64,000 nucleotides of DNA from JAUSFM01 sp964343705 (GTDB taxonomy: Archaea > Nanobdellota > Nanobdellia > Woesearchaeales > UBA12501). Below, one piece after another: positions 49,416 through 58,846 of this stretch. The translations under genes and the position numbers were made by a program. The stretch lies in NCBI GenBank assembly GCA_964343705.1, contig CAYFJX010000004.1, positions 1-64,000 on the forward strand, in the 5' to 3' direction. The notes below the pieces were generated by a model, which worked only from the letters and a program-made list of their open reading frames with translations, was not told the origin of the DNA and did no database searches. Numbering within the stretch: the stretch's first letter is position 1; every line of letters starts with the position of its first letter.

Positions 49416-49526
49416 TTTCTTCACCATGTACACACCTTCTTTTTCATAGCCTAACCTACAGAATAGCACTGTAAAATCAACAAAATAACCAAAAACTTTA
49501 TATACATACACATACATACACATGGT

Positions 49527-49760
49527 ATGGGAACTAAAACAATATCCATATCAGACGAGGCATACAACATCCTCAAAGCACGAAAAGGTGATTCAGAAAG
49601 CTTTAGCAAGGCCATAGTTCGTCTTTCAGGGAAGAAAAAGCTCATGGACTTTTTTGGGGTACTAAGTAAAGAGACAGGCGAAAGATTGTCTGATGAAATA
49701 GATGAAATGCGAAAAGTGCATAGAAAACTACATGAAAAAAGACTAAAAAATGATATTTGA
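49527..49760 (+). CDS. vapB: DUF217-type antitoxin (VapB)
   Basis: MGTKTISISDEAYNILKARKGDSESFSKAI, cited in parts, is the ribbon-helix-helix-like start of the DUF217/VapB antitoxin family of archaea. The C-terminal helix (LSDEIDEMRKVHRKLHEKRLKND) is the part that contacts the toxin. It overlaps the PIN toxin by 11 bases. TATA-like TTTATATAC lies 26 bases upstream of the ATG. Confidence 0.9.
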   Translation: MGTKTISISDEAYNILKARKGDSESFSKAIVRLSGKKKLMDFFGVLSKETGERLSDEIDEMRKVHRKLHEKRLKNDI

Positions 49761-50142
49761 CACGAGTTTTTTGGTTGATCTTTTGCGGGGAAAAAAGGAT
49801 GTCAGAGAAAGAGCTATTGCTTTAGATGCAAGTCTAAAACAAAAATGTATTGCTTCAATAACAGTAATGGAATTATGGCGTGGTGCTTTACAGTCCACGA
49901 GAACCAAAGAAGAAATGGAAAAAGTAAATGCATTGCTGCAATCCTTTATTCAATATCCTTTGAGTGAGGTGGAAGCAAAGGCTGCTGCTGTCATTGAAGC
50001 TGACCTAAAAAAAAGAGGGGAGCTTATTGACATTGAGGACATTTTAATAGCTGGGATAGCAAAGGCACATGATCAGATTATACTAACACGAAACCCTAGA
50101 CACTTTGAGAAAATTAAGGACTTGCAGGTTGAAACGTATTAA
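49750..50142 (+). CDS. vapC: PIN-domain toxin VapC
   Basis: The PIN-fold RNase partner of the preceding antitoxin. The start MIFDTSFLVDLLRGK contains the first Asp (residue 4), ITVMELWRGAL the conserved Glu (near 41), and GELIDIEDILIAGIAKAHD the further Asp/Glu ligands (near 93-99). It closes with LTRNPRHFEKI. The length of 130 aa is typical. It ends 4 bases inside the convergent Elp3-like gene. Confidence 0.93.
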   Translation: MIFDTSFLVDLLRGKKDVRERAIALDASLKQKCIASITVMELWRGALQSTRTKEEMEKVNALLQSFIQYPLSEVEAKAAAVIEADLKKRGELIDIEDILIAGIAKAHDQIILTRNPRHFEKIKDLQVETY

Positions 50143-51845
50143 ACCTTCTTCACCATGTACACACCTTCTTTTTCATACCCGAGCTTTCTGAAATAGTCTC
50201 GTGTACCAATAGCACTAATAATCACAATCTTATCTTTTCCTTGTTCTTTTGCAATTGCTTCTGCTTTGTCCATTAACTTTCGTCCAAAGCCAATGTGTTG
50301 AATATCGCCGGTGTCACCAATAGCAATAGCTTTTCCAAACACGTGGATCTCTCGGATTAATGCACTTGTTGGTGTGATCTCACTTCGTAAGCATGAACTA
50401 GGAAATCGCAGGCGAACAAAACCAAGCAAAATATTATGTTTCTTGTCAACTAAGCTCACAAAATATTCTTTGCCACCTGCTTCATACTCGATAATTTCAA
50501 AGTCAACATCTTCCTCGCGGCTTTCAATACCGCTTCGTCCAGCTTCACGACAACGTACACACTGACACTTCACACCCTTTTGTTCACACAAGTGATCAAC
50601 GTACTGGCGCAAGTTTGTTTTGTCAACACCAGCGTCAACCTTTGTTGAAGGGATATCACGCTGCACACGCATAATACGGCAATAACGCGGAACATACTTT
50701 TTGAAGTCACTGATAATCTCTGCAGCTTCAGCTGTTGTTACCGGTTTGTAATCGCCTTTTTTCCATTGAAAATATAATGCAGTGCCTTTCATAACAAGGC
50801 ACGGGTAAATTTTAAGCATGTCTGGTTTGTAAGCAGGGTTTTCAAACAATTCCTTTAAACCAGCAAGCTCGTCTTCTCGCGAAGTGGTTGACCCATCTTC
50901 TCGCGGTAAGCCAAGCATGTAATGGAAATTAAGTTTAAAGCCAAGCTCACGCAGTTCTTGAATTGATCGATGCGTATCAGCAAGGTCATGACCTCTGTGT
51001 ATTTTCTTTAACACGTCGTCATATACACTTTGTACACCAAGCTCTACACGTGTACAACCAAGTCGCAGCATTTCATTGCCGTGTTCAGCAAAGCCCCAGT
51101 CAGGCTTTGTCTCAATAGTCAAGCCAACACACTTAATTTTAGATTTTTCATTTTTTTCTTGTTCCTTTTCAAGTGTTGTTGGCTCTTTTTTTAGCTCTGC
51201 AATCTTTGCTTTGATTTTGCGTGCTCGTTCAGGATCACCAACAGGTCCAGGCAATTCAAAGAATGCCTTGAACTTTTTGAAGTCAAGTTTGCCCTTACCA
51301 AAAAACAAGTCTGAAAAATCATTCATAGCTCTAAAAATATCTCGCACAACTTCTTCTTGGTATTCTTTTGGAAATGCTGGAAACGTACCGCCCTGGATAA
51401 TTACTTCACCTTTCTCAGGGACATGGCCAGCAACAAGGTATTGTTCAAGTCGATTAAAAACAATTTCATACGCGTCATAATCAGCGCGAATTGCACGCAT
51501 GGTTGAAGGTTCATTGCCAGTGTAACTTTGAGGAACATCACCAAACGCGCTCTTAGGACCACCAGGACACATAGTACACTTACCATGCGGACAGTAGAAC
51601 GGCTTAGTCATGACTGCAATAGGTGCGACACCACTCATGCTTCGCATTGGCTTTGTTTTAAGAAATGGTTTGATAAGTGGCAAGTCTTCTTCTTGTGCAT
51701 TAAGCAGGATCTCAATTCGTGTAGGAATTTTTGGCAGCTTGTACTTTTTAGAAACATCTTTCTTGATTCTATCAAGTTCCTTGTCTCCTGGTTTTTGCTG
51801 CTTGATTTCAGCTATGATCTCTTTGAATGCTAATTCTTGGGTCAT
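50139..51845 (-). CDS. elp3: Elp3-family tRNA uridine(34) acetyltransferase (radical SAM + GNAT)
   Basis: The archaeal Elp3 acts alone on the wobble uridine of tRNA. The radical SAM cluster motif is CPHGKCTMCPGG near residue 84 with cysteine spacing CxxxxCxxC. A TIM-barrel section follows (VGLTIETKPDW ... RVELGVQSVYDDVLKKIHRGH, in parts), and the C-terminal GNAT domain is about residues 440-568 (GRKLMDKAEAIAKEQG). The Cys-rich CQCVRCREAG sits between. Length is 568 aa. It is monocistronic. Confidence 0.95.
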   Translation of the reverse strand: MTQELAFKEIIAEIKQQKPGDKELDRIKKDVSKKYKLPKIPTRIEILLNAQEEDLPLIKPFLKTKPMRSMSGVAPIAVMTKPFYCPHGKCTMCPGGPKSAFGDVPQSYTGNEPSTMRAIRADYDAYEIVFNRLEQYLVAGHVPEKGEVIIQGGTFPAFPKEYQEEVVRDIFRAMNDFSDLFFGKGKLDFKKFKAFFELPGPVGDPERARKIKAKIAELKKEPTTLEKEQEKNEKSKIKCVGLTIETKPDWGFAEHGNEMLRLGCTRVELGVQSVYDDVLKKIHRGHDLADTHRSIQELRELGFKLNFHYMLGLPREDGSTTSREDELAGLKELFENPAYKPDMLKIYPCLVMKGTALYFQWKKGDYKPVTTAEAAEIISDFKKYVPRYCRIMRVQRDIPSTKVDAGVDKTNLRQYVDHLCEQKGVKCQCVRCREAGRSGIESREEDVDFEIIEYEAGGKEYFVSLVDKKHNILLGFVRLRFPSSCLRSEITPTSALIREIHVFGKAIAIGDTGDIQHIGFGRKLMDKAEAIAKEQGKDKIVIISAIGTRDYFRKLGYEKEGVYMVKKV

Positions 51846-51939
51846 ACGGTCTATGGTTTACACAAGTCTTTTAAAGCTTTCTGTGGGTTTAAAAGGATGG
51901 GGAGTAAGGCTTTTAAACAACTCAAAATTTCTGATGTTT

Positions 51940-52782
51940 ATGACACATGCTTTGGTTAGAATTGCAAGAGAAGAACTTAGGTATTGGAGAGATTTTGACA
52001 TACCTGATCTATTTAGAGAATTAGGTGTACAGTATCATCCTACACTTATGTTGGGCCAGCATCCTGTTGTCAGGTTGCTTGATCCAAAAGTGCAAACAGC
52101 ACATTTTACAGAACATGCTTCTCCTGAAGAACAAGCAAGGAACGAGTCTGCACTCGATGTTATGGTACGAGGAACAGTTAGGTATTCTAGAACTTTTGTT
52201 GTCGAGATTGGAGGCGAGTTTGGTTGTGGTCTTTTTGCTGGTGAAGATATGGCAGAAGGAATGTTTATAGGAGAATATGCAGGAGTGTTAACTTGGAAAG
52301 GATTCACACCTGTGATGTTACGAGGTGGTCTTTTCAGAGGTGAATCATCAAGTCCTTATGATATGGATTATATGATGCCAGACTTTGATGCTACTCTTGA
52401 TAGAGGTTCTGATTTTACTGCTCTACTTATGCCAGGACATATTCCTGAGCCAAGCAGACTTATGATTGATGCCCATTTAGCTGGCGGGGAAACAAGATTC
52501 ATCAACCATCTAGGAGAAAATGAAAAATTTTATAGGCAAGATGGTTCAGTTATTGATGGTCCTAATGTTGAGGTTGTTCAAGGTTGTCATCAAGGCTATT
52601 TTAGAAAGTGGTTGTTTGCTAAACAGCCTATCAAGAGAGGGGATGAGTTGCGCTTGTATTATTCTGATGGTTTTCAGAGGAATAGAAATCCAGTTTCAAA
52701 ATTATTTTCTGTGTGTAAAGATGGATTGGTTGAGCTTTACAAAGTTAACAATGCTCCTGAACTAGTCACATTGGAACCATGA
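51940..52782 (+). CDS. SET-domain protein
   Basis: A SET fold of the lysine methyltransferase superfamily: FGCGLFAGEDMAEGMFIGEYAGVL (residues 88-111, in parts) corresponds to the SET-N strand, ETRFINHLGENEKF near 183 to the RFxNHxxxxN pseudoknot, and IKRGDELRLYYSDGF near 231 to the GEELxxDY motif. The N-terminal 80 residues are helical. ATG 51940 is 26 bases from a TATA-like TTTTAAAC (51911-51918); ATG 51934 is the alternative. The target protein is unknown. Confidence 0.8.
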   Translation: MTHALVRIAREELRYWRDFDIPDLFRELGVQYHPTLMLGQHPVVRLLDPKVQTAHFTEHASPEEQARNESALDVMVRGTVRYSRTFVVEIGGEFGCGLFAGEDMAEGMFIGEYAGVLTWKGFTPVMLRGGLFRGESSSPYDMDYMMPDFDATLDRGSDFTALLMPGHIPEPSRLMIDAHLAGGETRFINHLGENEKFYRQDGSVIDGPNVEVVQGCHQGYFRKWLFAKQPIKRGDELRLYYSDGFQRNRNPVSKLFSVCKDGLVELYKVNNAPELVTLEP

Positions 52783-53177
52783 ACCATCCTTGTATTTGGT
52801 GATCATCTTCTTTAAGACATCCATATCAATGTCTGCTAATTTCTTAATGTGCAAGCATCTTTTCCATGCTTGCACTTTCCAAGTTTTTTAACTAAGGGTT
52901 CTTTATCTAAATAACAAGTTAGGTAGATTGTTAGCTTGTCTTTGCGTGGTGCAAATCCAGCATTAAACCACTCTAACTCTTCTTTGCCACCTTTTCGTTT
53001 GTACTTGTATTTGCCAAAGCCAATCATAAAATTATCTCCCCAAATCTTGGGTTTTTTACCAGTGATCTTCTGGAATAATTTCAGTAATGTTTTAGTGTCT
53101 TCTTGTATTGTTTTATTTTTGATAGAATTAACAAAATCTTTTACACTCTTGTTTGTTTCAATAGTTGCTAATGGCAT
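52762..53177 (-). pseudogene. DUF1801 (YdhG-like) gene with a single-base frameshift
   Basis: The frame beginning at 53177 encodes a DUF1801 domain (VKDFVNSIKNKTIQEDTKTLL, IWGDNFMIGFGKYKY, APRKDKLTIYLT) through KLGKCKHGK, then reads out to a stop at 52836. In another frame the DNA continues with CLHIKKLADIDMDVLKKMI and KYKDGSW to a stop at 52762-52764, exactly the expected DUF1801 C-terminus. Restoring one base near 52860 joins them. The restored gene would overlap the convergent SET gene by 21 bases. It may be a true mutation or a sequencing error. Confidence 0.7.
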
Positions 53178-53689
53178 TACGGAATTCTCCTTACATGCTT
53201 AACCATGTAGTCTTCTTCATCTTCAAAGAACTCAACAACTTCATTTTCATCTATTGGTTCTTGAGACATCTCTGGTTTTTCTTTACCAATAAAAAACGCT
53301 TTATCTTTTAGCCGACTCAGAGCTGCTTCCATATCTTCAGGTGGTAATTGTTTTGGCTCCCACTTAAAGTCAAGTCCATCTTCCATCTTACGGGGAATAA
53401 TATGAAAGCACAGGTGATCTTCAACACCTTCATTGGCAACAATATTACTTCCTTGTGCACCAAGCAATTCAAACACTGCGGTTGAACACAAAGAGCTTGC
53501 TTTCATAAGATTAACTCCTAGTTCATCGCTTACATCTCGAAGTGAACTTACATGTTCCTTTGTAACTACACGTATGTGCCCAGGTACTGCTGGTTCTGGT
53601 TCGAGAATAATAACTATCTCATCGTCTTCAAATAGTATGTTCTTCTTGTTTTGTATATCGTTACATGTTGCGCATTCCATGGGTATCAC
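53177..53689 (-). CDS. HIT-like protein with atypical active site
   Basis: A HIT-superfamily nucleotide-binding fold: two N-terminal Cys (ECATC), IVIILEPEPAVPGHIRVVTKEHV and a final EDHLCFHIIPRK near residue 92. The HxHxH triad reads H-L-C-F-H, with the middle, normally nucleophilic, His replaced by Cys. An acidic tail follows. The GTG start overlaps the stop of the larger HIT gene by GTGA; ATG 53680 is possible. It probably binds nucleotides, and normal hydrolysis is doubtful. Confidence 0.75.
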   Translation of the reverse strand: MIPMECATCNDIQNKKNILFEDDEIVIILEPEPAVPGHIRVVTKEHVSSLRDVSDELGVNLMKASSLCSTAVFELLGAQGSNIVANEGVEDHLCFHIIPRKMEDGLDFKWEPKQLPPEDMEAALSRLKDKAFFIGKEKPEMSQEPIDENEVVEFFEDEEDYMVKHVRRIP

Positions 53690-54873
53690 TTAAACAAACC
53701 AGCTATATCATCAAGATTTGTCTGGTCGTCCTCTTCTTGTTCACTTTCGGGTTCTTCTTCCTCTGACTCTTCTTCAGCCTCATCTTCTCCTGTTTTTTCC
53801 TCGTCAGCTCCTTCATCACTGTCTTCTTCACTCTCTTCTTCATCCTCGTCTTCTTCGCTTTCATCTTCTTCTGGCTCGTTTTTCTTCCCAGTGAGTTCAC
53901 TTACCACATCTTCAAAGTCTGCTTCAATTTCTTCTGGTGTTTCAACTAGCTCTTCTTCACCTTCTGGTTCTTCGTGTGTCTCTTCTTGTTCGTCTTCACT
54001 TTCTTCCTCTTCTTCTGGTTCTTCTTCACTCTTTTCCTCATCAGCTTCTTCTTCTTCTTCTTCTTCTTCTTCTTCTTCTTCTTCTTCTTCGCCGCTTTCT
54101 TCCACACCAGCGCCGGCTTCACTACTAAGCATGTCTGAGATCGCATCTAATTCTGCTTTCTCCTCTGCTTTTCCACCATGCTTTTCGACAATATCATTAA
54201 TTATCTTATCCACATCTTTGTCAGCAAACAAGTCTTTTAATTGAGGGTGGGACTCAGTCATTTTCTTGAACTCCTCAGGTGATTTCAACACTAACTCCAA
54301 CAAAGGAGGATTCATTTCAATAACACCTTTGACATACTCTTCAGGAGACTGTTTTGGCGCAGCAATATCAGACATTCCTGCCTTGCCACCGCCACCAAGG
54401 TGCTTACGCATCATGATACCAACATTATTTTTTAGTGGATCAAGAATCTTTGCAACCTCTGCTTCCATGCCTGTTTTTGCAGGGATCGCAAACATGCCAA
54501 GCCCATCATTTTTGTCACGAGGGATAACATGAAGCAAAAAGTGCTGACTTTGCTGACCTGCAGCACCACCATTGGCAATAAACATAGTACTTCCAGGAGC
54601 TACAAGACCAGAGAAACAAATACCACACACTTCCTTGGTCAAAGCAAAAAGCTTGTCCATCATCGGAGGGGGCATAACAGGCATGATAGGATAGTGCTCC
54701 TTAGGTACCACGAGCATGTGACCTTTTATTGCAGGATTAATATCAAGAATAACAATGAAATTATCATCCTCATACACTTTTTTTGAGGGAATGTCACCTT
54801 TTACAATCTTACAAAACGGGCAGTTTTCTTTCTGCTGTTCAAACGCTTGTTTTTGCTCTGGTGACAGTTCCAT
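53686..54873 (-). CDS. HIT-domain protein with long acidic C-terminal tail
   Basis: The HIT domain occupies residues 15-135: CPFCKIVKGDIPSKKVYEDDNFIVILDINPAIKGHMLVVPKEH, in parts, with a CxxC knuckle, and SQHFLLHVIPRD near 120. The triad is H-L-L-H with the middle His changed to Leu, so catalysis is doubtful. A helical middle (160-240) is followed by 140 residues of mostly Glu, Asp and Ser, including a GAA-type microsatellite run of Glu codons (54047-54092). Its operon also holds the second HIT and DUF1801 genes. Confidence 0.8.
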   Translation of the reverse strand: MELSPEQKQAFEQQKENCPFCKIVKGDIPSKKVYEDDNFIVILDINPAIKGHMLVVPKEHYPIMPVMPPPMMDKLFALTKEVCGICFSGLVAPGSTMFIANGGAAGQQSQHFLLHVIPRDKNDGLGMFAIPAKTGMEAEVAKILDPLKNNVGIMMRKHLGGGGKAGMSDIAAPKQSPEEYVKGVIEMNPPLLELVLKSPEEFKKMTESHPQLKDLFADKDVDKIINDIVEKHGGKAEEKAELDAISDMLSSEAGAGVEESGEEEEEEEEEEEEEEEADEEKSEEEPEEEEESEDEQEETHEEPEGEEELVETPEEIEADFEDVVSELTGKKNEPEEDESEEDEDEEESEEDSDEGADEEKTGEDEAEEESEEEEPESEQEEDDQTNLDDIAGLFK

Positions 54874-54924
54874 TTTTCTAGGGGTCTATGTCTTTATTTT
54901 AATAGTTTTCTTTTACGTGCTTTC

Positions 54925-55953
54925 TTATAACAAGAGGATCTGGCTTACTACAAACGTGGCATAAATAAGTAACAAACCAACACCTTCTTCCCAGGTAATT
55001 TCTTTCTTTTTAATGAACAGTATCCCTACAAATACAGAGGTGATCATAAATAGCGCAGGGAGTACAAATGTTTTAACACTGAATGTAATTGGTTGCATGA
55101 CACTTGCAACACCCAGTACGAGTGACGCATTACAGACTACTGAGCCGAGAATGTCACCAAATGCAAGGCTGCTTTTTTTCTTAATCACAGAGGTGACATC
55201 TACCATTAATTCAGGGGAGGTAGTGCCTGCGGCAATAATAAACAGACCGACAACAAATATGGGTATGTTTAACAGATCAGCTGTCTGCACCGATGCAAGT
55301 ACAAGCCATCGCGCACACAATAACAAAGCAGCAAGGTTACCAAGAAAAACAGCCATGTGCACCCAAAGCCTACTGAGCTTAACATCCTTTTTGAGTTTAC
55401 CCAGGCTTCCTTCCCTCATGTACAATCGCCAAATGTAAAAAGCAAATGCAGCTAGTAAGATCCAACCATCTACCTTAGAAAGGGAGCCATCCATGCCAAG
55501 CAGAACAGGAAGAACAGTTAGGAAAATGACAAGTAAGACTGTTTTTGAAAGAAACTTTCCCTTAACATGAATGTGCTTGCCAAAGATTGCAGTCAAGCCA
55601 AGCACCACAGTCATGTCAATAACATTAGCCCCAAGAACATCACCAAGTATAAGTTGTCCGTGATGCATACTTGAAGCAATAAAGGCTGTAGTCAATTCAG
55701 GAATGGATGTACCAATTGACAACACCAAAAAGCCAATGATATACTCTGACAATCCAGTCTCATGTCCATAATGAGTTAATGCATTTATTATATTTGAAGC
55801 AGCCTTCATAATAACATAAATACTCAGTATGATTACAATGAAGAGTTTACTCAAATGATGTTTGTGCATGAATTGTGGCAAGAAGTGATCAGTCATAAGC
55901 AAAGCTACAAGAAACACGCCGACAATGGGGTAACTAAGATCTTTGAATTCCAT
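54925..55953 (-). CDS. Na/Ca exchanger family (CaCA) cation antiporter
   Basis: Ten to eleven membrane segments in two inverted halves. The alpha repeats carry the family motif: SIGTSIPELTTAFIAS in the first half (near residue 78) and AAGTTSPELMVDVTS in the second (near 243). It probably exchanges Na or H for Ca. It begins 10 bases after the stop of the Ca-type ATPase gene on the same strand, so the two form a calcium-handling operon. Confidence 0.92.
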   Translation of the reverse strand: MEFKDLSYPIVGVFLVALLMTDHFLPQFMHKHHLSKLFIVIILSIYVIMKAASNIINALTHYGHETGLSEYIIGFLVLSIGTSIPELTTAFIASSMHHGQLILGDVLGANVIDMTVVLGLTAIFGKHIHVKGKFLSKTVLLVIFLTVLPVLLGMDGSLSKVDGWILLAAFAFYIWRLYMREGSLGKLKKDVKLSRLWVHMAVFLGNLAALLLCARWLVLASVQTADLLNIPIFVVGLFIIAAGTTSPELMVDVTSVIKKKSSLAFGDILGSVVCNASLVLGVASVMQPITFSVKTFVLPALFMITSVFVGILFIKKKEITWEEGVGLLLIYATFVVSQILLL

Positions 55954-55963
55954 GAATGTACCT

Positions 55964-58603
55964 TCATAATTGTTTTGCTGGTGCTGGATCTTTTCTCATT
56001 GCCTTTGCAATCTCAATCAAGATCGCACCAATACTTGAGATAAGTACTATGACAGCAAACTCTCCAACTCCAATGGGTACCATGTCAAGCCACTTACCCA
56101 TAAATGGAACATAAATTGCTAAAGCCATAAGCGCTAATGAGCTGACAACAGCTAGCGTTAACCACCTGTTCTTAAATAAGCCAACACTAAACGCAGAGTA
56201 TCGTGTAGAACGACATGCAAATGCCTGGTATAATTCAAACATTCCAACAGTGAGGAATGTTGCTGTTTGCGCCTGTGGAAGGTTATTCTTAACCAAGTAA
56301 AAATAACAAAACACGCTAAGACCAACAATAGTAAGTGCAAGAGGGTAGAGGAACAAGAAAGCGTTTAGCCCCTTGTATATTTGATCAGTTTGTTTTCGTG
56401 GCTTACGTTCCATTGCATGTGGTTCAAAAGGATCTGCACTCAATGCAAGGGCAGGTAAACCATCAGTTACCAAATTAATAAGTAATATCTGTGTTGCCGT
56501 AAGGGGGAGTGGTAGTCCAAATACAATTCCCAAAAAGATAATAAGTACTTCACCAATATTGCCTGAGATGAGATAACTAAAATATTTGCGAATGTTGTCA
56601 TAGGTTCCTCTTCCTTCTTCAACAGCATTAACAATCGATGTGAAGTTGTCGTCGGTAAGTATCATGTCTGATGCTTCTTTTGACACGTCAGTACCAGATA
56701 TTCCCATGGCAATTCCAATATCTGCTTTTTTGAGTGCTGGTGCATCATTTACACCATCTCCTGTCATGGCAACAACATGGCCTTTTTTCTTGAGCGCCTC
56801 GACAATCTTAAGTTTATGCTTGGGATCAACTCGTGCATACACATGAATATTTTCTACATCTTTCTCTAAGTCAACATCCTCAATCTCTGCTCCTGTAATT
56901 GCACGCCCATCAATGCCCAAATCTTTTGCAATGGCAACAGCAGTTTTCTTATGGTCACCAGTAATCATAAGAATCTGTATCCCTGCTGTCATACATTTTC
57001 GTATAGACTCACGTGCTTCTTCTCGTGGTGGGTCAATCATTGCTTGCAACCCCACAAAAATAAGACCTTTTTCAAACTGGCTCTTGTCTTTGGTATCTTT
57101 TACTTCTTTGTATGCAAAACCAAGCACACGTAGTGCTGCATCACAAAAGGTATTGTTTTTTTCAAGAATAGTATGTTTGGTTCCTCTGTCAAGTTTTTTT
57201 ACTTTATTACCTACCCTGATATGGGTGCATTGTTCAAGAATAATATCAACAGCTCCCTTAACATAAGCACGTTTTTTACCGTCAAAATTATGTGCTGTTG
57301 TCATCATTTTACGTTCAGAACTAAAAGGAATTTCACCAATACGTTTATGCTTAAGATTAAGAAGTCTGTAGTCTACTTTTGCTTTAAGTGCACTGACCAA
57401 CAGGGCACCTTCAGTTGGATCACCGATAATCTTTCCTGTTTGCTCATTAAGTTTTGCATCATTGTTCAAAGCTCCGATTTGTAAAAGCAAGTTTGTATTG
57501 CTAGTGGTATTTGAAAGTTTTCCTTTTGTACTATAGCCTGCTCCAGTAACCTCGATGACTGTATTGTCAACAAACAATTTTTTGACTGTCATCTCATTGT
57601 GCGTTAAAGTTCCTGTTTTATCAGTGCAAATAACTGTTGTGCAGCCAAGTGTTTCAACAGAAGGGAGATGTCGTACTAGTGCATTTTTTCTTACCATACG
57701 ACGGACACCAAGTGCTAATGATATGGTGACGACTGCAGGTAACCCTTCTGGGATAGCTGCTACTGCAAGAGAAACAGCGACAATAAAAAATTCTAAAAGT
57801 GGATTTCCTTTTACAACACCTGCCAGGAACACAATAGTACACACACCTAGTGTAAGGATGCCAATCCACTTACCAAGTACTTGCATCTTTTTTTGCAGTG
57901 GTGTTGGCTCAGCTTCAACTGTTTGGATCATGTGTGCTATTTTTCCTAGCTCAGTTTTCATACCAGTATGGCACACAACTGCTTTCGCTTTCCCATTGGT
58001 GATAATGGTTCCAGCAAAGACCATGTTTTTTTGGTCAGCAACACCTGCATTTTCAAGACATGCTTCTAGTTTTTTTGTAACTGGGGTTGATTCACCTGTG
58101 AGTGCTGCTTCTTGTGTTTTCAAATCTACAATTTCAAGTAATCGTGAGTCTGCAGGAATTTTGGCACCGGTTTCAAGCAGTATAATGTCTCCTGGAACAA
58201 GGAGTTTTGCGTCAATTTCTTGTTCTTTTCCATCTCGTATAACTATGGCTTTGAGGCTAGCCATTTTCTTAAGTGCTTCAATTGCCTTTTCTGCTTTGTA
58301 CTCTTGTACAAATCCAATAATTGCGTTTGCAATAAGAATAATCGCTATAACAATGAAATCTGCAACTTCACCAATAATTGCAGAGATAAACATTGCACCA
58401 AGTAGAATCCATACAACCGGGCTGTTAAATTGTCCAAGAAATATTTTTAATGCAGAAATCTTTTGTTTTTCTTTAAGTTCATTAGGTCCGTATTGTTGTA
58501 AACGTTTGTTTGCTTCATCAGTAGATAATCCTTTTTCTGACGTGCTCAGATTAGCAAGAACTGATGCAACTTCCTGTGCGTGATAGGTTGATTCTATGGT
58601 CAT
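55964..58603 (-). CDS. P-type calcium-transporting ATPase
   Basis: A full-length P2-type cation pump of 879 aa. The phosphorylation motif is CTDKTGTLTHNEM near residue 330, the actuator TGES near 177, and the hinge GDGVNDAPALKKADIGIAMG near 588. Membrane helix M4 holds AAIPEGLPAVV and M6 NLVTDGLPALAL, the ion-site motifs of SERCA/PMCA-like pumps. Both ends have the conserved cation ATPase domains. A bacterial/archaeal ATPase of this type expels Ca or Mn. It is co-transcribed with the exchanger. Confidence 0.95.
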   Translation of the reverse strand: MTIESTYHAQEVASVLANLSTSEKGLSTDEANKRLQQYGPNELKEKQKISALKIFLGQFNSPVVWILLGAMFISAIIGEVADFIVIAIILIANAIIGFVQEYKAEKAIEALKKMASLKAIVIRDGKEQEIDAKLLVPGDIILLETGAKIPADSRLLEIVDLKTQEAALTGESTPVTKKLEACLENAGVADQKNMVFAGTIITNGKAKAVVCHTGMKTELGKIAHMIQTVEAEPTPLQKKMQVLGKWIGILTLGVCTIVFLAGVVKGNPLLEFFIVAVSLAVAAIPEGLPAVVTISLALGVRRMVRKNALVRHLPSVETLGCTTVICTDKTGTLTHNEMTVKKLFVDNTVIEVTGAGYSTKGKLSNTTSNTNLLLQIGALNNDAKLNEQTGKIIGDPTEGALLVSALKAKVDYRLLNLKHKRIGEIPFSSERKMMTTAHNFDGKKRAYVKGAVDIILEQCTHIRVGNKVKKLDRGTKHTILEKNNTFCDAALRVLGFAYKEVKDTKDKSQFEKGLIFVGLQAMIDPPREEARESIRKCMTAGIQILMITGDHKKTAVAIAKDLGIDGRAITGAEIEDVDLEKDVENIHVYARVDPKHKLKIVEALKKKGHVVAMTGDGVNDAPALKKADIGIAMGISGTDVSKEASDMILTDDNFTSIVNAVEEGRGTYDNIRKYFSYLISGNIGEVLIIFLGIVFGLPLPLTATQILLINLVTDGLPALALSADPFEPHAMERKPRKQTDQIYKGLNAFLFLYPLALTIVGLSVFCYFYLVKNNLPQAQTATFLTVGMFELYQAFACRSTRYSAFSVGLFKNRWLTLAVVSSLALMALAIYVPFMGKWLDMVPIGVGEFAVIVLISSIGAILIEIAKAMRKDPAPAKQL

Positions 58604-58706
58604 ACTGTTTCATTCGCCTTGTTTGCTCTTTCATGTGAGGTACTCTGCATTTTTGATGCAACAATAACTCTTTTTTGATGAGGGTATGTTATTTATTGTA
58701 TTGTCT

Positions 58707-58802
58707 TTAATTGTTTTCTTCATCATCGTCATTTAGGGCCTTTAACATTTTAAAGGTTAAATTTTCAATGAAGTCCTTGTCAAATTCTTTCTTCATTCTC
58801 AC
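58707..58802 (-). CDS. possible 31-aa microprotein
   Basis: A GTG start at 58802 follows GAGGTG by 5 bases on the minus strand and gives a charged helical peptide ending in LKALNDDDEENN. The longer open frame to 58904 runs through hairpin DNA and is not credible as a whole. No family. The support is the ribosome site and amphipathic sequence only. Confidence 0.3.
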   Translation of the reverse strand: MRMKKEFDKDFIENLTFKMLKALNDDDEENN

Positions 58803-58846
58803 GTTGACACCTCGTTTTTGTTTTGTTTTTGATCTATGAGTAAGAG

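Noticed and set aside
51610..51939. N-terminal extension of the SET-domain gene
   Set aside because: It is antisense to the conserved start of elp3, and the promoter lies after it.
54047..54092. TTC-repeat tract as a structural DNA element
   Set aside because: It is in frame within the acidic tail and encodes Glu; a coding microsatellite is sufficient explanation.
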